Source: DATKMP01 sp963790045 (lineage in GTDB: Bacteria > Bacteroidota > Ignavibacteria > UBA10030). From it: a stretch of DNA of 64,000 bases. The stretch is taken from contig CAWBMS010000009.1 in NCBI GenBank assembly GCA_963790045.1, positions 124,001 to 188,000 of the forward strand, written 5' to 3'. A model generated the notes under the pieces. The model searched no databases and was not told the DNA's origin. It was given only the letters and a program-made list of their open reading frames with translations. How positions within the stretch are numbered: the first letter of the stretch is position 1; every line of letters starts with the position of its first letter. The translations under genes and the position numbers were made by a program. Shown here one piece after another: positions 1-8,262 of the stretch.

Positions 1-593
1 TTTCCTTTAATTTTTTCAACAGCCCCATCTTCAAAATTTTCTTTCGAAAATTTCTCTTATCTAACTTTTTACCGAGAATAGTTTCGTACAGCTTTTGTAG
101 ATGCGGCAATGTAAATTTCGGAGGCAGCAATTCAAATCCGATGGGGCGGTGGCGAACGCGCGTTCGTAATTTTTGAAGTGCTGTATCGATGATCTCCTGA
201 TGGTCGAACGGCAGCGTTGGTAATTCATGAATCTTAAACCATTTTGCCGCACTGGTATCGACGCCGGGTTTTAACGCATAATGTTCCGGGCTGACAAGAG
301 CAAAATGAGCAATGGTGAAGACGCGCCAGTACCGGTTACCGATTGACAGTATCGAACACGCCGACTTCTTCGAGGTAAATATTGTCTAAACCCGTTGTCG
401 CATCGAGAATTCGATAAATGGCATGCTCGACGCGTTCTTTTTTTTTGATGAAGCCGCCGGGCAACGCCCATCTGCCGCGGTACGGTTTAATGTCACGTTT
501 GATCAGCAATACTTCTAGCGTCGAATGTTCGAATCCGAAGATCACGCAGTCGATTGATAAATTGCGTACAATATCTTTTAAAATATGTGACAT
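1..593 (-). CDS. NrtR-family (Nudix + winged helix) sugar regulator, partial, frameshifted
   Basis: Nudix-related transcription factor of the NrtR/AraR type. The N-terminal Nudix fold shows KRDIKPYRGRWALPGGF followed by a degenerate Nudix box. After the shift the C-terminal part reads PIGFELLPPKFTLPHLQKLY and LDKRNFRKKILKMGLL, typical of the winged-helix half of NrtR proteins. The frame breaks near 336-340: one extra base follows ...VFDTVNR, after which YWRVFTIAHFALVSPEH continues in the next frame. The start is ATG at 593, because residues upstream in the same frame do not resemble the family. The 3' end runs off the window. It is divergent from xylB, and Bacteroidetes relatives control arabinose genes, so I infer a pentose-responsive regulator of the operon to its right. 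Confidence 0.8.
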
Positions 594-815
594 AACATCT
601 CTCAGTGAAAATAAATTCTCATGTGTAGTGTAAGAAAAATTTTGGAAAGAGACTATCGTTAATTCGCAAAATATTCCGATAGCCGTTGTGTTAATCAAAT
701 GACACACGCACGGCTTGCATCTTATAGTATTAAAGTGTAATATAGACACTAACCAGGACAAAGATGCTGGCCGTACGGTTGTTCGATGATGATTGTATAA
801 TGGAGAAGAAAAAGC
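594..815. promoter_or_regulatory. Divergent regulatory region with two inverted repeats
   Basis: The 222-bp gap between the NrtR-type regulator and xylB holds two inverted repeats. TGTGT-N10-ACACA lies at 687-706 and AGTGT-N7-ACACT at 734-750. Their shared GTGT/ACAC half-sites suggest operators for the divergent regulator, but this is inference. The xylB ribosome binding site GGAGAAG is at 802-808. Confidence 0.4.
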
Positions 816-2298
816 ATGTTCGCATTAGGATATGATGTCGGAAGTTCGTCCGTGAAATGTTCGATAATTGAAATCGAGAGTGGTGCCACGATTGCACAGG
901 GATTTTATCCTTCCGAAGAAATGAAAATTAATTCGCCGCAGCCCGGCTTTGCGGAACAAGACCCGGAAGTGTGGTGGCAGTATGCAAAATTGTTAACACG
1001 CCAATTAATTTCAAGCAACAAGATTGATGCAAAGTCCATTCGTTCGATTGGTATCTCGTATCAAATGCACGGATTAGTTTTGGTCGATGCACAACAGCGA
1101 GTGCTTCGGCCCGCCATTATCTGGTGCGACAGCCGTGCTGTTGAAATAGGCGATCAAGCGTTCGAATCTCTCGGCTCAGAATATTGTCTGCCGCATCTGT
1201 TAAACTCACCAGGAAATTTTACTGCATCCAAATTGCGATGGGTGCAACAGCACGAGCCGGATCTGTTTAAGAAAATCTATAAAGCGATGCTGCCGGGCGA
1301 TTTTATAGCGATGAAGCTGACCGGCGAGATTACTTCCACAAATCTCGGGATTATCGGAAGGAATTTTTTGGGATTATCAAGACAACGGACTTTCAAAAGC
1401 ACTTTTAAATCATTACGGCATCGATGAAGCATTGCTTCCTCCTGTACGTCCCACATTTTCCAATCAAGGAACGATTAGCGCATCTGCGGCCAATGAACTT
1501 GGACTGAGCAAAGATGTGGTCATTTCATATCGAGCTGGCGACCAGCCCAACAATGCATTTTCGTTAAACGTTTTGCAGCCGGGTGAAATTGCGGCAACCG
1601 CAGGCACCTCCGGTGTCGTGTACGGTATCATCGACCAGTATCAATATGATCCACTTTCGCGCGTCAATCAATTCGCGCATGTCAATTATACGGTTGAACA
1701 GCCGCGGCTTGGCGTGTTGTTGTGCATCAATGGAACAGGCATTCAAAATTCGTGGTTACGAAAGAATGTTGCATCGAATTTATCTTACAATGAAATCAAT
1801 CAAATCGCTGGAACGGTTCCTGTTGGATCGGATGGCGTTGTGGTGCTGCCGTTCGGTAATGGCGCTGAACGCGTGTTGAAAAATAAAAACATCGGCAGCC
1901 ATATCGATGGTCTGGATTTCAATCGTCACACGAAAGCTCATGTGCTGCGAGCAGCGCAGGAGGGAATTGCGTTTGCCTTTAAGTACGGCATCGATATTAT
2001 GAAGGAAATGGGATTACAAATCAAAGTAATCCGCGCAGGCCATGCCAATATGTTTTTGAGTCCGATTTTTTCGGAAACGCTATCGACAGTAACCGGCGCA
2101 GCAATCGAACTTTATAACACGGACGGTGCCGCAGGAGCTGCACGCGGCGGTGCTGTGGGCGCAGGATATTACAAATCATTTGAAGAAGCGTTCCGAACGT
2201 TGAAGAAAATTCAAGAAATTGCACCGAGCAAAACACAGTCAGTGGCCGTGGCAGAGGCCTATAATAGATGGTTGACGAGACTGAATGCGTCGTTATAA
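816..2298 (+). CDS. xylB: Xylulokinase (one +1 frameshift)
   Basis: FGGY-family kinase that phosphorylates D-xylulose to xylulose 5-phosphate in the cytoplasm. The N-terminus reads GYDVGSSSVKCSIIE (phosphate-binding loop), followed by SYQMHGLVLVD and WCDSRA. The second half carries AGDQPNNAF, TAGTSGVVYG and the C-terminal FGGY glycine-rich segment with AGAARGGAVGAG. About 490 residues in total, normal for XylB. The frame is interrupted at the GGG of 1347-1349: removing one G restores ...NLGLSEGIFWDYQDNGLSKALLNHYG across the join. The gene is followed after 52 bp by xylA in the usual xylose order. The start ATG has GGAGAAG seven bases upstream. Probably intact in the cell. Confidence 0.93.
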
Positions 2299-2350
2299 CC
2301 TATAGTCACGAATTTATTCATTAATATAAATATTTAGAAAGGGTATCGAT

Positions 2351-3679
2351 ATGAAGTATATTGTTGGAGAGCAAGAATTTTTTAAGGGGATCGGAAAAAT
2401 TAATTACGAAGGCACGGACTCGAAAAATCCATTAGCATTTCGCTGGTACGACGAAAATAAAGTTGTTGCCGGTAAAAAGATGAAAGATTATTTTCGATTT
2501 GCCGTTGCCTACTGGCATAGTTTCTGCGCGACCGGCGGTGATCAATTCGGATCGGGAACAAAAGTATTGCCATGGAATGCTTCAGCCGATGTCATTGCCC
2601 GTGCAAAAGCAAAAATGGATGCGGCGTTCGAGTTTGCAACCAAAATGGGAATCCCGTTTTATTGTTTTCATGATGCCGATGTGGTTGATGAAGGTGCATC
2701 GATTCAGGAATCCGACAAACGGCTGGAAACGATGGTGGATTATGCAAAGCAAAAGCAAAAAGAATCCGGCGTAAAATTGTTATGGGGCACCGCCAATCTG
2801 TTTGGGCATCCGCGTTATATGAACGGCGCAGCAACCAATCCGGATTTTCAAGTTCTGGCGTATGCTTCTACACAAGTGAAGCGTGCCTTAGATGCAACGA
2901 TTGCTCTCGGCGGCGATGATTATGTGTTCTGGGGCGGACGTGAAGGATATATGTCGCTGTTGAATACGAATATGAAGCGCGAAAAAGAACACATGGCAAA
3001 ATTTTTGACGCTCGCTCGCGATTATGCACGGAAGAATGGGTTCAAAGGAACGTTCCTTGTCGAACCAAAACCGATGGAGCCAACGAAGCATCAGTATGAT
3101 TTCGATGCGGAAACGATTATCGGATTTTTACGCGCATACGGATTGGATAAAGATTTCAAGTTGAACATCGAAGTCAATCATGCTACGCTTGCCGGACACA
3201 CGTTCCAGCATGAATTACAATGTGCTACCGATGCCGGCATGTTGGGCAGCATCGACGCGAACCGCGGCGATTATCAAAACGGCTGGGATACCGATCAGTT
3301 CCCTGTCAATTTATATGAACTGGTTGAAGCAATGTTGGTGATTGCTGAAGCCGGCGGGTTCGGCAAAGGCGGCGTGAATTTCGATGCAAAGGTCCGAAGA
3401 AATTCTACCGATCCTCAAGATCTATTTATCGCTCATATTACCGCGATGGATATGTTTGCTCATGCATTGATTGTGGCAGATAAAATTTTGAATGATTCAA
3501 GCTACAAACAAATGCGCAAAGAACGCTACAGTTCGTTCGATACAGGCGATGGCGCAAAGTTTGAAAAAGGCAAATTAACGCTGGAAGATTTAAAAGCGAT
3601 TGCAGTGAAAGCTGGCGAGCCGAAACAAATCAGCGGCAAGCAAGAATTGTTCGAACAGCTGCTGACGATGTATATGTAA
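2351..3679 (+). CDS. xylA: Xylose isomerase
   Basis: Converts D-xylose to D-xylulose, the step before XylB. At 442 aa it is the longer class II type. Visible hallmarks are AYWHSF near residue 55, the catalytic His/Asp motif YCFHDADVVDEG near 103, metal ligands in VEPKPMEPTKHQ, IEVNHATLAGHTF and DANRGD, and the substrate-side WDTDQFP. The start ATG follows GAAAGGG. It sits directly after xylB and before a strong structured terminator, so xylBA can be a transcript of its own, with read-through into the galactose and arabinose genes. Confidence 0.97.
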   Translation: MKYIVGEQEFFKGIGKINYEGTDSKNPLAFRWYDENKVVAGKKMKDYFRFAVAYWHSFCATGGDQFGSGTKVLPWNASADVIARAKAKMDAAFEFATKMGIPFYCFHDADVVDEGASIQESDKRLETMVDYAKQKQKESGVKLLWGTANLFGHPRYMNGAATNPDFQVLAYASTQVKRALDATIALGGDDYVFWGGREGYMSLLNTNMKREKEHMAKFLTLARDYARKNGFKGTFLVEPKPMEPTKHQYDFDAETIIGFLRAYGLDKDFKLNIEVNHATLAGHTFQHELQCATDAGMLGSIDANRGDYQNGWDTDQFPVNLYELVEAMLVIAEAGGFGKGGVNFDAKVRRNSTDPQDLFIAHITAMDMFAHALIVADKILNDSSYKQMRKERYSSFDTGDGAKFEKGKLTLEDLKAIAVKAGEPKQISGKQELFEQLLTMYM

Positions 3680-3688
3680 AAAACAAAT

Positions 3689-3813
3689 CCGGTAGAGAGA
3701 AGCCGTCCACACAAATTGATAAATATTTTTTGTGTGAAGGGTTGTTGTGAAATATTGTAAGTTCAACGTCGTACCGTTGGATTTTTTTGGCTTCTCTTAC
3801 CGGTCTTTTTTTT
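3689..3813 (+). terminator. Multi-stem structured terminator after xylA
   Basis: An outer stem pairs 3689-3704 (CCGGTAGAGAGAAGCC) with 3789-3803 (GGCTTCTCTTACCGG), with one bulge, and is followed by a T-run at 3806-3813. Inside it lie two hairpins: CACACAAA (3708-3715) with TTTGTGTG (3729-3736), and TTCAACG (3762-3768) with CGTTGGA (3775-3781). The U-tract supports intrinsic termination. The branched shape is more elaborate than a terminator needs. Bases 3814-3936 up to galT show nothing else I recognise. Confidence 0.75.
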
Positions 3814-3936
3814 CTGAAACAAATTATTATATTGGAATCGCTTGAAACGTAAATGCCACGGTTCTATCCGACAAGAAGTTCACACGTGCTGACAGAATTG
3901 TTACACCCCATACAATGATCGGTTCTCGACGAAGTA

Positions 3937-5007
3937 ATGAAGCAAAATGAATGGGCGCATGCCCCGCACCGGAGAAAAAATATTTTAACGGGAGAATGGG
4001 TTTTCGTGTCTCCCCACCGAACACAGCGTCCATGGCAAGGGGAACTTTCCACAGCGGCGGCAGAGATACGTCCACCGCACGATCCGAATTGCTACTTATG
4101 TCCAGGCAATAAACGTGCGAACGGCGAGATTAATCCGGCATATCGAAGCACGTTTGTCTTCACGAACGATTTTTCTGCACTTCTAAACGATACAACTTCT
4201 GCTCATTATAATATGTCCGATTTGTTGCTTGCAACATCGGAACGCGGCAAATGCAGGGTCGTCAATTTTTCTCCGCGCCATGATGTAACGCTTGCCGAAA
4301 TGGATGAAGCGGCTATCGTCAAAGTGGTCGAAGTCTGGCAAAACGAATTTCGTACTTTGAGTGCCGACCCGCATATCAAGCACATCCAGATATTTGAAAA
4401 CAAAGGCGCGATGATGGGCAACAGCAATCCACATCCGCATGGACAAATTTGGGCACAGTCCAGTATTCCCGGCGAGCCGCTAAAAGAGTTGAAGCAATTC
4501 AAAAAACATTACGCAAAAAATCACCGCACGCTTCTGGCCGATTATTTAAAAGTGGAATTGAAAATGCAAGAGCGAGTGGTGTATGAAAATTCTTCATTCG
4601 CAGTCGTTGTTCCATTCTGGGCTGTCTGGCCGTACGAGACGATGGTTATTTCCAAGCGCAAGCGTGCCAACATCGTTAAATTTACATCACGAGAAATAAA
4701 AGATTTTGCCAATGTGTTGAGTGTTGTAACGATTAAGTACGATAATTTATTTCAGACATCGTTTCCGTATTCTGCGGGAATGCATCAGGCACCGACCGAT
4801 GGTAAACTATATCCTGAATGGCATTTCCACATGCATTTTTATCCGCCGCTGTTACGTTCTGCCAGCATTAAAAAATTTATGGTTGGTTATGAACTGCTTG
4901 CCGAACCGCAGCGCGATCTAACGCCGGAATACAGCGCAAACGTTTTGCGGAAATTATCTGTGATTCATTACAAAAAAAATAATGCCTTTCTCGGAAATAT
5001 TTCATAA
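3937..5007 (+). CDS. galT: Galactose-1-phosphate uridylyltransferase
   Basis: Leloir-pathway enzyme exchanging UMP between UDP-glucose and galactose 1-phosphate. The 356-aa length matches the family. The N-terminal HRRKNILTGEWVFVSPHRTQRPWQG is close to well-studied GalT proteins, CYLCPGN supplies the zinc cysteines, and SNPHPHGQIWA contains the catalytic His-Pro-His near residue 168. EWHFHMHFYPP near the C-terminus is also typical. It is the first gene after the xylA terminator and is followed 34 bp later by galM. I see no galK in the window; a distant one is expected if this is a functional galactose pathway. Confidence 0.96.
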   Translation: MKQNEWAHAPHRRKNILTGEWVFVSPHRTQRPWQGELSTAAAEIRPPHDPNCYLCPGNKRANGEINPAYRSTFVFTNDFSALLNDTTSAHYNMSDLLLATSERGKCRVVNFSPRHDVTLAEMDEAAIVKVVEVWQNEFRTLSADPHIKHIQIFENKGAMMGNSNPHPHGQIWAQSSIPGEPLKELKQFKKHYAKNHRTLLADYLKVELKMQERVVYENSSFAVVVPFWAVWPYETMVISKRKRANIVKFTSREIKDFANVLSVVTIKYDNLFQTSFPYSAGMHQAPTDGKLYPEWHFHMHFYPPLLRSASIKKFMVGYELLAEPQRDLTPEYSANVLRKLSVIHYKKNNAFLGNIS

Positions 5008-5041
5008 ACTATAACGTCTTATTTGAAAAAGGAGTATTCGT

Positions 5042-6170
5042 ATGAAACAAATTATATTGGGGTTGTTGCTTTTTGTTGTCATCATTTCATGTGATTCTTA
5101 TGCAAAGGAAAAAACTATGATCGAAAAAAAATCTTTTGGCGTAATTGCCGATGGACGTGAAGCATTGTTGTACACGTTGACAAATGCTTCCGGCAGTCAG
5201 GTAAAAATTACGAATTTCGGTGCAGCAGTTGTTGCGCTGATTGTTCCAGATAAAAACGGGAAATTGGGAGATGTTGTGCTTGGTTACGATTCGCTACAAG
5301 GATATATGCACGGAACAACATTCTTTGGCTCAATCGTTGGACGTTACGGCAATCGCATTGGAAATGCAAAATTTTCGATCGATGGAAAAACATATCACGT
5401 TACCGCGAACGATGGAGTAAATTGCTTACACGGTGGAAGAATTGGCTTTAATAAAGTGTTGTGGACAGTTGTGGCAGCCAAAGATGATGCCGAGCCATCG
5501 CTGGAATTACAATATGTCAGTCCGGACGGCGAGGAAGGATTCCCCGGTACGGTGACCTTGAAATGTTACGTACACACTCACCAATAAAAATGAACTGCGA
5601 ATTGAGTACAGCGGCACGACCGATAAAGCAACGGTTCTTAATCCGACCAATCATTCCTACTTCAATTTATCCGGCGATCTTGCAAACACGATTCTTGATG
5701 AGTTACTCATGATAGAAGCCGATAGCACTACGCCGGTTGCCAAAGGATTGATTCCGACGGGAACTCTTGCAAGCGTCGAAAATACTCCAATGGATTTCCG
5801 AACCCCGACTGCAATTGGCGCACGCATCGATGCACCAAACGATCAACTTTTGCTTGCAGGCGGATATGATCACAATTGGGTGCTGCGGAATTTCAATGGC
5901 AAAGTACGCAAAGTTGTCGAAGTCTCTGATACAAAAAGCGGTCGCGTGTTAACGGTGTTGACCGATCAGCCCGGTATTCAATTTTATACGGGAAACTTTT
6001 TAAATGGCCACGACAAAGGAAATGGTGTTGCCTATCGGCGCCGTAGCGGTTTATGTCTGGAAGCCCAAGGATTTCCCGATACGCCTAACAAACCGCAATT
6101 CCCTTCCGTAACACTCAGACCCGGACAGGTGTATCATCAAACAACGATTTATCAATTTACTACTAAGTAA
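5042..6170 (+). CDS. galM: Exported aldose 1-epimerase (one +1 frameshift)
   Basis: Mutarotase interconverting alpha and beta anomers of galactose and other aldoses. The N-terminus has a lipoprotein-type signal ending VVIISCDS, so it is probably membrane-anchored outside the cytoplasm. Motifs include NFGAAVVALIVPDKNG, GRYGNRIGNAKF, LHGGRIGFNKVLW, NPTNHSYFNLSG (catalytic His) and the C-terminal QPGIQFYTGNFLNG. The reading frame breaks at about 5561-5564: dropping one base after TTGAAA joins ...VTLK to VTYTLTNKNELRIEYSG. Total about 375 aa, normal. It sits between galT and the sugar symporter, so it may prepare released sugars for uptake. Confidence 0.93.
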
Positions 6171-6206
6171 CCCCATTCGTATTTTAATTGAAGAACAAGG
6201 AGCACT

Positions 6207-7940
6207 ATGTTAAGTAATCTTCATTCACATCTCATCTTGCTATTTGCTGGGCCTTCCAGTATTATGTCGCTTGGCTGGGTCGATTCACTTCTCGTTGCAA
6301 TTTATTTCCTGTTTGTATTGGGAATAGGATATTATTTGCTACGATTTACAAAAACTGGCGACGATTTTTTTATGGCAGGTCGCGAAATGACGGCGTGGAT
6401 TGCCGGGCTTTCGTTTGTTGCCGCCAATCTCGGTTCATTAGAATTGATGGGCTGGGCGGCATCGGCATATCAATACGGAATTCTTGCAGCGCATTGGTAC
6501 TGGATCGGTGCCATACCGGCAATGTTGTTTCTCGGTATCGTCATGATGCCGTTCTATTATATCTGTAAGACACATTCAGTACCGGGATATTTAAAACTGC
6601 GTTTTGGTGAAGGCGCAAGCACGGTCTCTGCAGTCTCATTTGGATTTATGACGGTGTTCATGAGCGGTATCAATATGTATTCGATGGCTATTGTGATGAA
6701 AGTAGTTCTCGGATGGGATATTAATTTTAGTATCTGGGTTTCTTCACTGACCGTGATGGTGTATGTGGTGCTTGGTGGATTGCTTTCCGCAATTTTTAAT
6801 GAAGTGCTGCAGTTTATGTTGATCTGGCTCGGAGCATTATTAGTCCCCATTGTCGGACTGATTGAAACCGGCGGCTGGAGCGGTATGGTTGCGCGGATTC
6901 ATCAAAATTATCCCGCAGGAGATTACACGCATTTGTGGAGTACCATGGGATCGTTTAAAGATAATCCGATGGGAATTCACTGGACAGGAATAGTCTTCGG
7001 ACTGGGAATGGTTATTTCATTTGCCTACTGGACGACAGATTTTCTCGTTGTGCAGCGGGTCCTTTCTGCACGCAATCTGCGCTCTGCTAAACTTGCTCCC
7101 ATAATCGGAGCGGGATTTAAAATGTTTGTTCCGCTGATCGTTATCCTTCCGGGTTTGCTGGGATTGGCAGTGTTGCCTGGTCTTGTTGGAGAAAAGGAAG
7201 CGATTGCAACAGGTGCACATAGCTATAATGAAGTACTTCCGCTCATGCTTGCGCGCTATGCTGGCCCTGGATTGTTGGGGCTTGGCGTTACCGCGCTTAT
7301 TGCCGGATTTATGTCCGGTATGGCGGGCAACGTAAGCGCGTTCGCAACCGTATGGACATACGATATTTACAAGCCATTGCATCTTAAAGTAGCAAAGAGT
7401 GAAGGACCGGATGCACACTATGTGAAGGTCGGCCGGTGGTGTACGATCATCGGTGTGTTTATCAGTATCGGCACAGCATATCTGGTGCAGCAATTTGCCA
7501 GCATTATGGATTATGTCCAAGCGCTCTTCAGTTTCTTTGTGGCGCCGCTGTTCGGAACGGTCATTCTTGGAATGTTGTGGAAGCGTGCAACGAAAGCAGG
7601 CGGATTCTGGGGATTGTTTGTGGGTATCGCTTCATCTGTTGCGATGTGGGCTTGGGTAAAACTTGATCCAAGCGCTTTGAAATACATTGCACTTTCTCCG
7701 TACGCAAAAGACATGGCGGAAAATATGTACCGCGGTCTTTGGTCGTGGTTGATCTGTATTTTCGTCACGGTCGTCGTGAGCTATATGACCAAACCGAAAA
7801 CGGAATCTGAACTCGTTGGCTTGGTGCGAGGTTGTACTGAAATACCTTCCGAGGGCGATATGCCGTTCTACAAGCGTCCCATTTTCTGGGCCGCCCTCAT
7901 TTTTGTTGTGTTTATTGCCTTGAATATTATTTTTTGGTAG
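6207..7940 (+). CDS. Sodium:solute symporter family sugar transporter
   Basis: SSS/SGLT-family integral membrane protein of 577 aa with about 14 hydrophobic segments. The N-terminal TGDDFFMAGREMTAWIAGLSF and ANLGSLELMGWAASAYQYG are hallmarks of the sugar-transporting branch, as is GLGVTALIAGFMSGMAGNVSAFATVWTYDIY late in the protein. The start was chosen at 6207 because AAGGAG lies just upstream. The gene lies between galM and araB, so the cargo is probably galactose, arabinose or xylose; the sequence alone does not say which. A tiny two-helix protein follows after 9 bp. Confidence 0.9.
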   Translation: MLSNLHSHLILLFAGPSSIMSLGWVDSLLVAIYFLFVLGIGYYLLRFTKTGDDFFMAGREMTAWIAGLSFVAANLGSLELMGWAASAYQYGILAAHWYWIGAIPAMLFLGIVMMPFYYICKTHSVPGYLKLRFGEGASTVSAVSFGFMTVFMSGINMYSMAIVMKVVLGWDINFSIWVSSLTVMVYVVLGGLLSAIFNEVLQFMLIWLGALLVPIVGLIETGGWSGMVARIHQNYPAGDYTHLWSTMGSFKDNPMGIHWTGIVFGLGMVISFAYWTTDFLVVQRVLSARNLRSAKLAPIIGAGFKMFVPLIVILPGLLGLAVLPGLVGEKEAIATGAHSYNEVLPLMLARYAGPGLLGLGVTALIAGFMSGMAGNVSAFATVWTYDIYKPLHLKVAKSEGPDAHYVKVGRWCTIIGVFISIGTAYLVQQFASIMDYVQALFSFFVAPLFGTVILGMLWKRATKAGGFWGLFVGIASSVAMWAWVKLDPSALKYIALSPYAKDMAENMYRGLWSWLICIFVTVVVSYMTKPKTESELVGLVRGCTEIPSEGDMPFYKRPIFWAALIFVVFIALNIIFW

Positions 7941-7949
7941 GAGAATACT

Positions 7950-8177
7950 ATGTCTGCTCAACACAGAATATCGATTTGGTTTTTTATCGGTTCGCTTTTA
8001 TTGATTTATGGAGTCATCATCTTCAGTTCGAATGTGTATGAATATTTTTCACCTTCACAAACTCATACATTCGTATTGTCTGAGTTACATTTTGGCGTTT
8101 GGTGGGGTGCATTGTTAATTATTATTGGCTTGGTCTATTTTATCGGATTCCGGCCGTGGAAGAATAAAGAAGCATAA
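7950..8177 (+). CDS. Small two-helix membrane protein next to the symporter
   Basis: A 75-aa protein with two predicted transmembrane helices, about residues 8-26 (IWFFIGSLLLIYGVIIFSS) and 49-66 (VWWGALLIIIGLVYFIGF), joined by a short polar loop with aromatic residues. The tail PWKNKEA is positively charged, so both termini probably face the cytoplasm. The start follows TAGGAG and lies 9 bp after the symporter stop, indicating translation from the same message. I do not recognise a named family. By position it could be an accessory subunit or stability factor for the symporter; that is inference. Confidence 0.75.
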   Translation: MSAQHRISIWFFIGSLLLIYGVIIFSSNVYEYFSPSQTHTFVLSELHFGVWWGALLIIIGLVYFIGFRPWKNKEA

Positions 8178-8192
8178 TTCAATCTGCAATGA

Positions 8193-8224
8193 ATCTGCTG
8201 CCTGCGAATAATCAGGCAGCAGAT
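8193..8224 (+). promoter_or_regulatory. Perfect 12-bp hairpin between symporter genes and araB
   Basis: ATCTGCTGCCTG (8193-8204) pairs perfectly with CAGGCAGCAGAT (8213-8224) around an 8-nt loop. No T-run follows, so it is not a canonical terminator. It may protect the upstream mRNA 3' end or lower read-through into araB. Confidence 0.55.
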
Positions 8225-8262
8225 AATGCAGTTGTTACAATCTTAAAAAATTCAGCACAACT

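Noticed and set aside
796..801. TATAAT just before xylB as a -10 box
   Set aside because: It would start the transcript inside or just after the ribosome binding site, leaving almost no leader. It is more likely chance in AT-rich DNA.
7017..7520. A 167-codon minus-strand open frame
   Set aside because: It is opposite the middle of the SSS symporter, which is clearly coding, and shows no protein-like pattern or start site.
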